The position numbers and the translations under genes were made by a program. The notes beneath the pieces were generated by a model that was not told the DNA's origin, ran no database searches, and saw only the letters and a list, made by a program, of their open reading frames with translations. Positions 36,448 through 46,127 of a DNA stretch of 64,000 nucleotides are shown here, piece after piece. Source of the stretch: Tenacibaculum todarodis. GTDB taxonomy: Bacteria > Bacteroidota > Bacteroidia > Flavobacteriales > Flavobacteriaceae. How positions within the stretch are numbered: the stretch's first letter is position 1; each line of letters starts with the position of its first letter. The DNA is taken from positions 1,297,001 to 1,361,000 of the forward strand of contig NZ_CP018155.1 in the NCBI RefSeq assembly GCF_001889045.1, read 5' to 3'.

Positions 36448-39400
36448 TTATTTAAAGTTAATCAACTTTTTACGAGGTGTTAAAATAGAATCTTTTTTAA
36501 CTACTTTTTTAACGGTATCTTTTTTCTTTAATCCTATTTTTTGAAGTAATTCAGACAGCGTATTAAAATTAACTTGGTAAGATAAACCAATACCTTGTGT
36601 ATAACCTTCTTCTTCTAATGCGGAATATTGAATTTCATTTTGTCTATTAAAGGCTTTACCTCTAAAATTTCCTTCTTCATTCAGTAAAACTTCTACATTA
36701 ACATCTCCCGCAACACTTGTCTGCGTATTTGCACCAACAGGAATACCCACTTTTCCGTTTACAATAACTCTATCACTTAATCTTGTTGAAACTGATACAT
36801 CTACTTGATCATCAATATTAATATCATTTAAATTACTTCTATCTCCTTGCGTATAACCTAAACCTACTTGAAACTTACCATCTTTACTATTTAACACACT
36901 AGACAAAAGACTTCCAATTACTTCAGAAGCTGTACCAGTTAGACCATTTGCAGCACTATTTCCTATATTTTCTTCATTATAAAATGTACCGAAAGCCAAT
37001 AGAAAAGTAAAGTGTTTTAACTTTGTATCTACATCGTTTTCATTCAATTTAAACTCTAATTCAGATGCTATTGTTGAGTTTGCACTAGGTATTTTAATAT
37101 CAAACTCTTGTTGAGAACTAAATAATCCTCCTGTAATTTTTGTGTATAAATCAATATCAATTTTACGGTTAGAATATACATTATCTAACAGATTTGCAGG
37201 ATTGGCTTTTGTTCTAAAAACAGCCGTTAAATCTAATTCTGCTTCATACGGATTACCGTTCCAAGAAATTGTACCTCCTTTTTGAACCACAAATGGTTTG
37301 TTTATAATTCCACCATATTTAAAATTATAGACTCCGTTATCAATTTCAAAATCTCCAAACATGTTAAATTTACCACGCGTGTTAATTCTAATATCTAAAT
37401 TACCTGTTCCACTTCCTTTTAAATCACTTCCTGAAGCTTTATCAATTACAACTTGTGCAACAGCATCTTTTGTTACATCTAAATTGATATTTAAGTTTAA
37501 ACCTTTAATATCATCAATACTTAACTCTTCAGTATTATTTTTTTCTTCAGATTTAAAGTGAATCAATTTATAATTATCAATTGTTTTAATGTCACTCAAC
37601 GGAATTACAAAGACAGTTCCTGGGTTTGTTTTTCCATTAACATCAATAGTTAAATTACTTGTTAAACCTCTAATTTTAGCATCACCATCTAAAAAACCTG
37701 TTCCGTAATATTGAACCTCTTCTTTTTCTTGAGTATCTAAAATCAATAAATTATTGGTATCTATATCTAAGTTTAAAAACCATTGTTTAAAGTTTTGATG
37801 GGTTATACTTCCGTTTAATGTACCCTGAGTTTTGTGCTTAGTATCTTCTAAAAGAATACTTGACAAAACAAAAGATTGGTCTTTTAAACGTACACTTGTA
37901 TTTCCTTTTAAATCAAAATCTACATTTAAATATGGAAATGCTAAACCTGCATCTTTAAAATTTAAAACACCTTCAAAATCAGGGTTTCCTAAAAATCCTT
38001 TTGCGGTAAAATCTCCAGAAACACTTCCTCTTAATTTAGACAAAACCTCTTCTCCTAAAGGACTAAATGCTGCTATTTGATATTCTTTTAAGAAAACATT
38101 TAAATCTAATTCTGGGCGTTTATTAGAAAAATCTATTTTTCCTGTAGCTGCTATACTCTTAGAGTTTTCGTTTTCTAAGGATAAATTAACAGCATATTTT
38201 TCTAATGAATTTTCTCCTTCAACCTGTAAAGCTAAATCTCCTTGTTCAAAATCATTAATACTAAAATTATTGATTGCTAAACTTCCTTTTGGACTATAAA
38301 CACCGTTTTTTTGTGTAAAATCTAAAACCCCACTTAATTCTCCTTTTAAGGCTAAACTGTCTATTGGAGGTAAAAAACTAGCTAAATTAACTTTTGTAAA
38401 ACTGGCTTGTAAATCTTTATAATTATCCCCCTTTAAAGCACCTTCAAAGTTGATTTTTTGTTCATCAGAAATTAGTAAAAAGGGACTGAAAGTAAATTCA
38501 TTATTCTTTATATCAAAAGTTACTTTATTACTTTTATTGTCTTGCGGATTTATAACCCAATCGAACTCTCTATAATTAAAGGTAGATTTTTGAATACCAA
38601 CTACCGATTTTCTATTTTGATTGATTGTATAGAAAAAATCGAGATTAAATTGCTCTGAATTTTCTTTTCCTCCTTTAAAAATCGATTTAAAATATAATGT
38701 ATCGTTTACTGTTCTGTTTAATAAATTTAATTTATTAACGTTGTAGTATTTGGTATTAATATTATCTGCTGTAAAATGCGTGTTATATAACGGATTTTTA
38801 TTATCCATTCTTAACAACACTTTATCTACCACAACATCGTAAGCATCAATTTTAGGGGAAGAAAAAGTTAATCTTAATGAGTTTTGGTCTGATTTAATTT
38901 TACCTTTTATATGTGTGTTTTTTGCCACAGAAACTTGTGGTAAAAATATATCTACAATCTGATTGTAAATCTTAAAATCGAAATCTATAAATTGATTTGG
39001 TTTTACAGGATATGGATTATAATTTGTATAAACACTACCCAAAGCATTTTGAGCCATTGGTAATAATTGATCAAATGTAAATTTCCCTGTTAACTCACCT
39101 TCAACAATATCTTTAGAGTCTATTTTTATGGACTTTATACTATCTTTTATAGACGATTCTAAATTAAATTCTTTAAACGGATACGCTTTTTTCTGATTGG
39201 TATAAACCATATCTTTAAAAGTAGCTTTACCAATAATATCGTCCAAGGTATTTCCATCTACATCAATGGAAATTTCTCCTTTTATTACGGAAATACTATC
39301 TCTTGTAAAAAGGTTTGTTTTTTGTAAATCTAAATTATCTATAGCAGCTTTAAAATCGAACTCATAAACTTCTTTAGAAAGGTCTGCTAAACCTTCAAAT

Positions 39401-40947
39401 TTCATTTTTAAGTTTTTATCATTAGTATTTAAAATACCATCAAACTTTTTGTTTTGAAACTGACCATTTACATCTAAATCTTTATAAGTATAGTTGTTAA
39501 ATTCTAATTCAGAAACAGTACCTATTATAGTTGTGTTAATATTTTCAATAGTAAAACCTTCTCCTTGCACATCTGCTTTTAAAGATATTTTTCCTAAAAT
39601 TGAATCATTAGCAAAAATACCAACATCAAAATTTCTAAACTCTACTTCTCCACTATAAGCAGCATTATCAATATTATCGATATTACTTAGTTGTAAGTCT
39701 GAATTTAATGTTCCTATTTCTGAATCTACATTTAAAGTAGCATTCATTTGGTCTGGTGTAACTCTTACCAATCCAGATAAAGTAAAGGTTCCTAATTTTT
39801 CAAAATCTGAAGGCAATGTTTTACCCAATACATTTGGCAATAAGTTTTTTAACTTCTGATAATTTGCAGTAACGTTATCTAAATCTCCATCAAAAATAAA
39901 ACCTCGTTGCGTATTTAATGCATTTACAAATGCCATATCCCCAATAATTTTTAGACCACTATTAGAATATAAGTTAACCTTATTTGCACTAAAGTTATTT
40001 ATGGTTCCATTTATTTTACCTGTAAAAAATAGTGTTTCATTTCCTCTAATTTCTCCATAAAATTTATGCAAATCTCTTGCGGATAATTTACTTTTATCAA
40101 AATCAGCTTTAATTTTTACTTTGTCTGTAAAATATCTAAAATCTTTTCTATCGTAATTAAATTCAATTTCAGCTTTTAAATGAGAATCATTATCTGTTTG
40201 CAAAGTGGTATTTACAAACTTCATTTGTTTTGGTGTATATAAAAAATCTGTAGTAAGATTTGTAACCTTAACACCTCTATTTTCAACTAGATACAAGCCT
40301 CTAATTTTTGTTGAAATGTTTGGCCCTTCTAAGAAAAAATCTTGCAAATTACCTCCAGCGTTTGTAGCCGAAAACTGTACAGGCTCTTTCTTGTTTTCAT
40401 CAATTAATTTATACGTAAGATTGTCTACATAAATATTATCTGTTCGTAAAATAAATGGTGTAGAAGTACTGTCTCTAGGCTCATTATCTTCAAACTTATT
40501 CAAAAAGACAGTCATACTATCATCAATTTCATCTTTATACGTTTTCATATAAAAGTGAACGCCACTTAAAGAAACATCAGCTAAATTTACATTATTATCT
40601 AAAATACGTTTAGCATTTAATATTGAAGTACTTAATTTATCTACAAAGATTAAGGTGTCTTTATGATGATCTCTAATTTCTACATTTTTTAACTGAACAC
40701 TTCCAAGGAAAGATAAATCGAGCTTTTTTACAACGATATTTGTACCAAAATCTTCGTTAATAGTATCTGTAGCAATTTTTGCCAACCTTGTTTGTACCGC
40801 AGGAATAGACAAAACAAGCATTAACAGCAACCAGAAGAGTAAAAGATACCCTAACCATTTAATGATTTTTTTACCAGCTTTTTTAATGATACAATTTTTT
40901 AAAGATTTTCTACAAAAGTAATGAGGAAACAGCAAAAATGTTGCCAA
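36448..40947 (-). CDS. tamB: TamB-like translocation/assembly module protein
   Basis: About 1499 residues. One N-terminal membrane anchor (about 31-50) followed by a very long beta-rich, repetitive region and a C-terminal DUF490 domain (FGLGY-like GLGYTQGDRSN near the end). Such AsmA/TamB-type proteins form hydrophobic grooves across the periplasm for lipid transport or barrel assembly. The start is uncertain: the frame opens at TTG 40947, but a TACTTTTG box at 40913-40920 (minus strand) would place transcription inside it, so the real start could be up to about 25 codons downstream, where only non-ATG codons are available. Divergent from tsaD. Confidence 0.88.
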   Translation of the reverse strand: MATFLLFPHYFCRKSLKNCIIKKAGKKIIKWLGYLLLFWLLLMLVLSIPAVQTRLAKIATDTINEDFGTNIVVKKLDLSFLGSVQLKNVEIRDHHKDTLIFVDKLSTSILNAKRILDNNVNLADVSLSGVHFYMKTYKDEIDDSMTVFLNKFEDNEPRDSTSTPFILRTDNIYVDNLTYKLIDENKKEPVQFSATNAGGNLQDFFLEGPNISTKIRGLYLVENRGVKVTNLTTDFLYTPKQMKFVNTTLQTDNDSHLKAEIEFNYDRKDFRYFTDKVKIKADFDKSKLSARDLHKFYGEIRGNETLFFTGKINGTINNFSANKVNLYSNSGLKIIGDMAFVNALNTQRGFIFDGDLDNVTANYQKLKNLLPNVLGKTLPSDFEKLGTFTLSGLVRVTPDQMNATLNVDSEIGTLNSDLQLSNIDNIDNAAYSGEVEFRNFDVGIFANDSILGKISLKADVQGEGFTIENINTTIIGTVSELEFNNYTYKDLDVNGQFQNKKFDGILNTNDKNLKMKFEGLADLSKEVYEFDFKAAIDNLDLQKTNLFTRDSISVIKGEISIDVDGNTLDDIIGKATFKDMVYTNQKKAYPFKEFNLESSIKDSIKSIKIDSKDIVEGELTGKFTFDQLLPMAQNALGSVYTNYNPYPVKPNQFIDFDFKIYNQIVDIFLPQVSVAKNTHIKGKIKSDQNSLRLTFSSPKIDAYDVVVDKVLLRMDNKNPLYNTHFTADNINTKYYNVNKLNLLNRTVNDTLYFKSIFKGGKENSEQFNLDFFYTINQNRKSVVGIQKSTFNYREFDWVINPQDNKSNKVTFDIKNNEFTFSPFLLISDEQKINFEGALKGDNYKDLQASFTKVNLASFLPPIDSLALKGELSGVLDFTQKNGVYSPKGSLAINNFSINDFEQGDLALQVEGENSLEKYAVNLSLENENSKSIAATGKIDFSNKRPELDLNVFLKEYQIAAFSPLGEEVLSKLRGSVSGDFTAKGFLGNPDFEGVLNFKDAGLAFPYLNVDFDLKGNTSVRLKDQSFVLSSILLEDTKHKTQGTLNGSITHQNFKQWFLNLDIDTNNLLILDTQEKEEVQYYGTGFLDGDAKIRGLTSNLTIDVNGKTNPGTVFVIPLSDIKTIDNYKLIHFKSEEKNNTEELSIDDIKGLNLNINLDVTKDAVAQVVIDKASGSDLKGSGTGNLDIRINTRGKFNMFGDFEIDNGVYNFKYGGIINKPFVVQKGGTISWNGNPYEAELDLTAVFRTKANPANLLDNVYSNRKIDIDLYTKITGGLFSSQQEFDIKIPSANSTIASELEFKLNENDVDTKLKHFTFLLAFGTFYNEENIGNSAANGLTGTASEVIGSLLSSVLNSKDGKFQVGLGYTQGDRSNLNDINIDDQVDVSVSTRLSDRVIVNGKVGIPVGANTQTSVAGDVNVEVLLNEEGNFRGKAFNRQNEIQYSALEEEGYTQGIGLSYQVNFNTLSELLQKIGLKKKDTVKKVVKKDSILTPRKKLINFK

Positions 40948-40995
40948 TATTTACAAAGAAAAGTCAATTTTAACGAATATCTAACGTATTATGAA

Positions 40996-41003
40996 TATTT
41001 TTG
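40996..41003 (+). promoter_or_regulatory. Candidate tsaD promoter -7 box
   Basis: TATTTTTG matches TAnnTTTG. It covers the upstream TTG (41001), so transcription would begin after it and translation at TTG 41022. Confidence 0.45.
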
Positions 41004-41021
41004 CGCAACAATCTAAAAAAA

Positions 41022-42050
41022 TTGGATACAAAAAATATTTACATACTTGGTATAGAAAGCTCTTGTGATGATACAAGTGCTTCGGTTATTTGCAATGGAA
41101 AGGTATTAAGCAATGTAGTTGCTAACCAAGAAATACACGCTAAATATGGCGGAGTTGTGCCGGAATTAGCTTCACGTGCGCACCAACAAAACATTGTTCC
41201 TGTTGTGCAACAAGCTATTGAACAAGCACAAATTGATAAAAAAGATTTAACAGCAATAGCTTTTACGCGTGGTCCTGGATTAATGGGATCTTTATTGGTA
41301 GGAACTTCTTTTGCAAAGTCTTTAGCGTTGGGTTTAAACATTCCTTTATTGGATGTTAACCATATGCAAGCACATATTTTAGCACATTTTATTGAAGAAG
41401 AAAACAGTAAAATTCCTCCGTTTCCATTTATTTGTTTAACAATAAGTGGCGGACATACACAGGTTGTTAAAATCACCAATCATTTTGAAATGGAAATTTT
41501 AGGTGAAACTATAGACGATGCTGTTGGAGAAGCTTTTGATAAATCTGCAAAAATTTTAGGATTGCCTTATCCAGGAGGTCCATTAATTGACAAATATGCA
41601 CAATTAGGAAACCCAAAAGCGTTTCAGTTTACCAAACCAAAAGTGGGCGATTTAGATTTTAGTTTCAGTGGATTAAAAACTGGAATTCTTTATTTTATTC
41701 AGAAAAAAGTAAAGGAAAACCCAGATTTTATTAGCCAAAACCTTAACGATATTTGTGCTTCTATTCAACATACAATTGTTGAAATATTAATGGATAAACT
41801 TAAAAATGCTGTTAAACAAACAGACATTAAACATATTGCAATTGCAGGTGGAGTTTCTGCAAATTCAGAAATTAGAAAACGTTTAGAATTAGCGCAAAAA
41901 TATTGGGGTTGGACAACCTATATTCCAAAATTTGAATACACAACCGACAACGCTGCAATGATTGCTATTACTGGTTATTTAAAATATTTAAACAATAATT
42001 ATTCTGATATTTCTGTAACAGCACAAGCACGTTTAAAAGTTACTGAATAA
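41022..42050 (+). CDS. tsaD: tRNA t6A37 threonylcarbamoyltransferase TsaD
   Basis: 342 residues from TTG 41022. With TsaB/E it transfers the threonylcarbamoyl group to A37 of ANN-decoding tRNAs. ILGIESSCDDTSAS opens the ASKHA fold; metal ligands His114 and His118 are in NHMQAH; GGHTQVV and AIAGGVSAN follow. The frame is open to TTG 41001, but 41022 gives MDTKNIYILGIESS, the expected N-terminus, and the longer start overlaps a -7 promoter box. No ATG is available in frame near either. Divergent from tamB. Confidence 0.95.
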   Translation: MDTKNIYILGIESSCDDTSASVICNGKVLSNVVANQEIHAKYGGVVPELASRAHQQNIVPVVQQAIEQAQIDKKDLTAIAFTRGPGLMGSLLVGTSFAKSLALGLNIPLLDVNHMQAHILAHFIEEENSKIPPFPFICLTISGGHTQVVKITNHFEMEILGETIDDAVGEAFDKSAKILGLPYPGGPLIDKYAQLGNPKAFQFTKPKVGDLDFSFSGLKTGILYFIQKKVKENPDFISQNLNDICASIQHTIVEILMDKLKNAVKQTDIKHIAIAGGVSANSEIRKRLELAQKYWGWTTYIPKFEYTTDNAAMIAITGYLKYLNNNYSDISVTAQARLKVTE

Positions 42051-42067
42051 TTTTATTTTTATACAAT

Positions 42068-43921
42068 TTGAAAAAAAGAATCTCCTTTAACATATCGTAT
42101 TTCTTACTATGGATGTTTTACTTTATCATAGCAAGAACCTGTTTTTTAGTATTCTATTTTGAAAAAACTTCGGAAGCAGGAATTATTGATGCTTTAAAAG
42201 CTTCTTTTTATGGATTACGTTTAGATGCTTCTTTTACAGCGTATGTTAGTTTAGTACCATTTCTACTAATATTATTTTCACCTTTTATACCCAACAAACT
42301 CACTTCAACCTTATTAAAAACAATAACTTTTCCATTAATATTTATCGTTTCATTATTAATGATAATTGATATTGGTTTATATCAATCTTGGGGAGTAAGA
42401 ATAGATGCTACGTTATTAAATTATATTGAAACACCAGAATTAATGTGGGCTTCTACCTCAACAAGTCAAATAGTATTTGGTGGTTTGTTTTGGTTAATTT
42501 TATCACTCTTTTTCTGTTATGTATTCAATAAATTAATCCACAAAAAAGTTTTAAATTTTGATAAAGGAACAATTGTACAAGCTGTTATTTTATTAGTAAT
42601 TACCGCAGTATTAATACTTCCAATTCGTGGTGGAACGCAAGACATTCCTATAAATCAAAGTAATGTTTATTTTTCGGATAATATGTTTGCTAATCATGCT
42701 GCTGTAAATTCTATTTGGAACTTTTCGTATTCATTTTCAAAAAAAACTAAAGGCAAAAACCCCTATAAAACATTAGATAAAGAGCTTGCTACAACTATTA
42801 TTAATAAAAGAAGAAATGCCCTTTTAGAGCCTTCTTTCAATGATAAAATATTAAAAACTGACTCGCCAAACGTCATTTTAATTATTTGGGAAAGCTTAAC
42901 TGGAAAATTTGTTGAAAGTATTGGTGGAGAACCAGATGTTACTTCAAACTTAAACAAACTTTCTACAGAAGGAATCTTATTTTCTAACTTTTACGGTAAC
43001 GGAGACAGAACAGACAAAGGAATTATTGCAATTTTAAGCGGTTATTATCCGCAGACAAATAGAAGTATTATAAAAATTCCAAGCAAAGCTAGAAAACTAC
43101 CAATGCTTACTTCTAAGATGATGAAATTAGGTTACGAAACTAGTTTTTATTACGGTGGCGATTTAAATTTTGGGAACATGAATACTTATTTTAGAAATAG
43201 TGGTGTTACTAATTTTGTTGATGGAAGTCATTTTGACAAAAAAGATTGGAGTTCTAAATGGGGAGCTTACGATCATGTTTTTTTAGATACTCTAGCTAAA
43301 GATTTATCAAAAGTACAAGAAAAACCATTTTTTAAACTTGCGTTAACGCTTACAAGTCATGAGCCTTTTGAATTTCCTGGGGAATTTAAATTTGGTAAAG
43401 ATACTAAGGAAAACATGTTTAGAAGTTCACATGCCTATACTGACGAAGCAATTGGAAAATTTATAGACTTTGCAAAAAAACAACCTTGGTGGAACAACAC
43501 TTTAGTAGTTATTATGTCAGACCACGGACATTGGATGCCAAAGCACGAAGGTTATTATAATTCTCCAAAGAAATTTAAAATTCCGATGTTGTGGCTTGGT
43601 GGCGCTTTGCAGAAAAAAGACACCGTAATTTCTACAATTTCTGCGCAAACCGATTTTGCTTATTCATTATTAAAAACAATGAATAAACCCGAAGAAGCCA
43701 AAGATTTTATTTGGGGAAAAAATATTTTTAATAATGCTGATGAACAATACGCGCATTATATCTTTAATAACGGTTTTGGAACAATTGATAAAAATGGTGT
43801 TTTTGTTTATGACTTTACAAGTAAAAAAGACATAATTAGCAATGGTTCTTCCGCTAAAAAATTAGATTCTTTAGGGAAAGCAATTTCTCAAAAAGCGTAT
43901 CAAGATTTTATGGATAAATAA
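42068..43921 (+). CDS. LTA synthase-like sulfatase-fold membrane enzyme
   Basis: 617 residues. About five N-terminal membrane spans (within 1-200) and a periplasmic alkaline phosphatase/sulfatase-type domain. Metal sites are visible: an acidic residue in IIWESLTG, the nucleophile Thr in GDRTDKGI, and SDHGHW near 480. Gram-negative relatives add phosphoglycerol or phosphoethanolamine to glycans or lipids rather than making lipoteichoic acid. Starts at TTG 17 bases after tsaD. Function in Bacteroidota is poorly defined. Confidence 0.88.
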   Translation: MKKRISFNISYFLLWMFYFIIARTCFLVFYFEKTSEAGIIDALKASFYGLRLDASFTAYVSLVPFLLILFSPFIPNKLTSTLLKTITFPLIFIVSLLMIIDIGLYQSWGVRIDATLLNYIETPELMWASTSTSQIVFGGLFWLILSLFFCYVFNKLIHKKVLNFDKGTIVQAVILLVITAVLILPIRGGTQDIPINQSNVYFSDNMFANHAAVNSIWNFSYSFSKKTKGKNPYKTLDKELATTIINKRRNALLEPSFNDKILKTDSPNVILIIWESLTGKFVESIGGEPDVTSNLNKLSTEGILFSNFYGNGDRTDKGIIAILSGYYPQTNRSIIKIPSKARKLPMLTSKMMKLGYETSFYYGGDLNFGNMNTYFRNSGVTNFVDGSHFDKKDWSSKWGAYDHVFLDTLAKDLSKVQEKPFFKLALTLTSHEPFEFPGEFKFGKDTKENMFRSSHAYTDEAIGKFIDFAKKQPWWNNTLVVIMSDHGHWMPKHEGYYNSPKKFKIPMLWLGGALQKKDTVISTISAQTDFAYSLLKTMNKPEEAKDFIWGKNIFNNADEQYAHYIFNNGFGTIDKNGVFVYDFTSKKDIISNGSSAKKLDSLGKAISQKAYQDFMDK

Positions 43922-43923
43922 AA

Positions 43924-43967
43924 ACAAACCCATAAATTGACTAAAAAAGCTTCATTTATGGGTTTGT
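43924..43967 (-). terminator. Stem-loop between convergent genes
   Basis: Perfect 13-bp arms ACAAACCCATAAA/TTTATGGGTTTGT around an 18-base loop. On the minus strand a T-rich tract follows, so it likely ends the thioredoxin-like transcript; the plus side lacks a T-run. Confidence 0.7.
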
Positions 43968-43990
43968 CAGAATCGGGGAATTATACTTCC

Positions 43991-44608
43991 CTATAACGTT
44001 TTAATAGAGCAACCTATTGCCTTAGTATTGGTGTTTTTTATTTCTCCTCCTATTAAAAGTGCATTTACAGCATCTTCAACATAACGTTCAGACACACTTT
44101 CTTGATCACGAGCATTATTGTCAATTGTACCAATGTAAGCTACTTTTAAGCCTTCTGAATCTTTATTCAACAAATACACATGTGGTGTTTTAGTAGCTCC
44201 ATATTTAGGATATACTTTTTGTCCTTCATCAAATAAATATGGAAAAGTAAAACCTTTAATTTCTGCTCTTTGTTGCATGCTTTCAAAATCATCACCTAAA
44301 GAAGCAGCAGGGTCATTTGGGTTTATAGCAATTACAGGATATCCTTTACTTTTAAATTTATTATCTAATCCAATAATTCTGTTTTCATACATTTTAGAAT
44401 ACGGACATTGATTACAGGTAAATATTACAATAAAACCTTTGGCATCTTTATAATCTGCCATAGAAACCATTTTATTATCTATATTTTTAAGTGAAAAATC
44501 ATCTGCATAATCACCAACTTGATAACCTTTAGATGATGAATTATTTATAGTAAAAGCTGTAATAACTGATATTATTAGTAATACTGATAAAATTTTTAGT
44601 GTTTTCAT
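43991..44608 (-). CDS. Thioredoxin-fold (AhpC/TSA-like) exported protein
   Basis: 205 residues with a signal peptide or anchor (about 1-23). A peroxiredoxin/thioredoxin fold with the CxxC motif FTCNQCPYSK (CNQC), and FPYLFDEGQKVYPKYGATKTPHVYL containing the cis-Pro before the conserved beta strand. Such proteins reduce disulfides or detoxify peroxides outside the cytoplasm. It follows the TlpA-like gene by only 4 bases, so the two act as an operon. Confidence 0.9.
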   Translation of the reverse strand: MKTLKILSVLLIISVITAFTINNSSSKGYQVGDYADDFSLKNIDNKMVSMADYKDAKGFIVIFTCNQCPYSKMYENRIIGLDNKFKSKGYPVIAINPNDPAASLGDDFESMQQRAEIKGFTFPYLFDEGQKVYPKYGATKTPHVYLLNKDSEGLKVAYIGTIDNNARDQESVSERYVEDAVNALLIGGEIKNTNTKAIGCSIKTL

Positions 44609-44612
44609 ATTA

Positions 44613-45143
44613 TTAATTTAAGAAGGTTTGTACTTCGTTTTGTAAAGTATTATAGTCGAAAGATTGCTCGTAAAAGGTACGTTTATTTTTAGAATAAATT
44701 AAGGTAGCAGGTAAAGCACCAGACCAATCTTTGTCTATTTCAGAAATCCAACGTTGCTCGTCATTATCATCTAACAGTACAACTTTAGATTGTATTTTAT
44801 TCTTTTCAATAAAAGGAATTAAGCGTTTATCTACTTGCTTAGGAAAGTCTAAACTTACTAATAAAACTTCTACGTTTTTAGTTGCATATTCTGATTTTAT
44901 TTTCTCAAATGCAGGTAACTCTTTAACACAAGGTGCACACCAAGTTGCCCAAAAATTTACCACATAAACTTTATCATCATTTATATGTAAAAGTGGCTTT
45001 AAAGCATCGTAATTATAACTTTCTATTTTTAAGGCTGAAGCTATTTCGGGCTTATTTTCTTCAGTTTTTGCTGTAGCTTTTTGCTCCGTTTTACATCCTA
45101 AAAACAAAAGACATGCAATTAAAAAGTATACAAATTGCTTCAT
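44613..45143 (-). CDS. TlpA-like thioredoxin lipoprotein
   Basis: 176 residues. Lipobox LLFLGC with the lipidated Cys at residue 17, then a thioredoxin fold with NFWATWCAPCVKEL (active CAPC) and SGALPATLIY (cis-Pro). Periplasmic membrane-tethered thiol-disulfide reductase, as in cytochrome c maturation or general redox control. First gene of a two-gene unit with the peroxiredoxin-like gene. All active-site residues present. Confidence 0.92.
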   Translation of the reverse strand: MKQFVYFLIACLLFLGCKTEQKATAKTEENKPEIASALKIESYNYDALKPLLHINDDKVYVVNFWATWCAPCVKELPAFEKIKSEYATKNVEVLLVSLDFPKQVDKRLIPFIEKNKIQSKVVLLDDNDEQRWISEIDKDWSGALPATLIYSKNKRTFYEQSFDYNTLQNEVQTFLN

Positions 45144-45220
45144 AAAAGTAAAATTACAAATAAAATAAATTGGTAAAAAAGAATTAACTAAACATTATCA
45201 AATGTTTAATTTTAAGCACT

Positions 45221-46003
45221 TTAACAGAAAATTTCATTTAAAATCTTAGCTAAACGTATTCCACCTTTTTGCAACTGATCTCTAACAGTACCAAAATGAT
45301 CGTATGAATACCTGTAACGTAAGTTCTCTCCTACTTTAGCAGAACTATATACCTTTTTTGTTAATTCGTGTACTTCATCTACCCATTCTACCAAAGTTCC
45401 TGCTTCAATGGCTTTAATTTGTTTTTTAGTTAAGTCTTTAGCATTATCTGCTAATTCTAAATAACTCATGTTCCATTCTTCAATCATTTTTGTATCCCAA
45501 ACTGAATGTAAATTTGTTCCAGTACCAAACCACTGAACCTGAACAGTATTTCCTCCTTTATCTTCTCTTTGTCCAATATGCAAAGGCTGATGTAAATCTC
45601 CCACAAAATGAACTAACATTTTTAAATGGAAAGATTTATCTTCATCTGTACTATTTTTATCTTTTAAAATTTTGATACATTCATTAATCCCAGTAACTAA
45701 ATCTCCTTTAGGATTTTTTGCTGTAGTGGCATACGTTTCATGCAAATCCATATTAATATAGTGCCAAGAATAATACTTACTATATGCTCTATCTGACTTT
45801 ATTTCATCTGCAAAAGTTGAAACAAAAGCCAAACTTTGTCCATTTAATAGTTTGTCAATTTTCTTTTTAACTCTCTTTTTTAGGTGATTCTCAGCAATTT
45901 TAGCTGTTGCTCTATGACCGTTTTGTCCCCAGAAAAAAGTTTCTTCTGATGTTGATTTACCTAAGAAAAAGAAAGGTATTAATAAAAATAATTTGAATTT
46001 CAT
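45221..46003 (-). CDS. S1/P1-family zinc nuclease
   Basis: 260 residues. Signal peptide ends near residue 25, leaving Trp at the mature start region in FFWGQNGHRATAKIAENHL, whose Trp and His are zinc ligands. Further ligands: HYINMDLHE, HFVGDLHQPLHIG and NLHSVWDTK. Cleaves single-stranded DNA and RNA outside the cytoplasm, probably for phosphate or nucleoside scavenging. The zinc set is complete. Stands alone between the TlpA unit and the SPFH operon. Confidence 0.94.
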   Translation of the reverse strand: MKFKLFLLIPFFFLGKSTSEETFFWGQNGHRATAKIAENHLKKRVKKKIDKLLNGQSLAFVSTFADEIKSDRAYSKYYSWHYINMDLHETYATTAKNPKGDLVTGINECIKILKDKNSTDEDKSFHLKMLVHFVGDLHQPLHIGQREDKGGNTVQVQWFGTGTNLHSVWDTKMIEEWNMSYLELADNAKDLTKKQIKAIEAGTLVEWVDEVHELTKKVYSSAKVGENLRYRYSYDHFGTVRDQLQKGGIRLAKILNEIFC

Positions 46004-46127
46004 AATAAAAGAAGGATTTGTATTATTCGGCTAAAATATAAAATAATTTCATCAAAAATTTGGAAAATTCAAAAATTATATTATATCTTTACGATATCAT
46101 TTTAATATCACTTTAAATTTTACACAT

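Noticed and set aside
41039..41479. 146-codon minus-strand ORF inside tsaD
   Set aside because: Cys/Ser/Thr-rich composition typical of antisense shadow frames and fully overlapping conserved TsaD motifs.
42068..43921. Horizontal transfer from a Gram-positive, because of LTA synthase similarity
   Set aside because: Base composition and codon use look like its neighbours, and the sulfatase-fold family is widespread in Gram-negatives.
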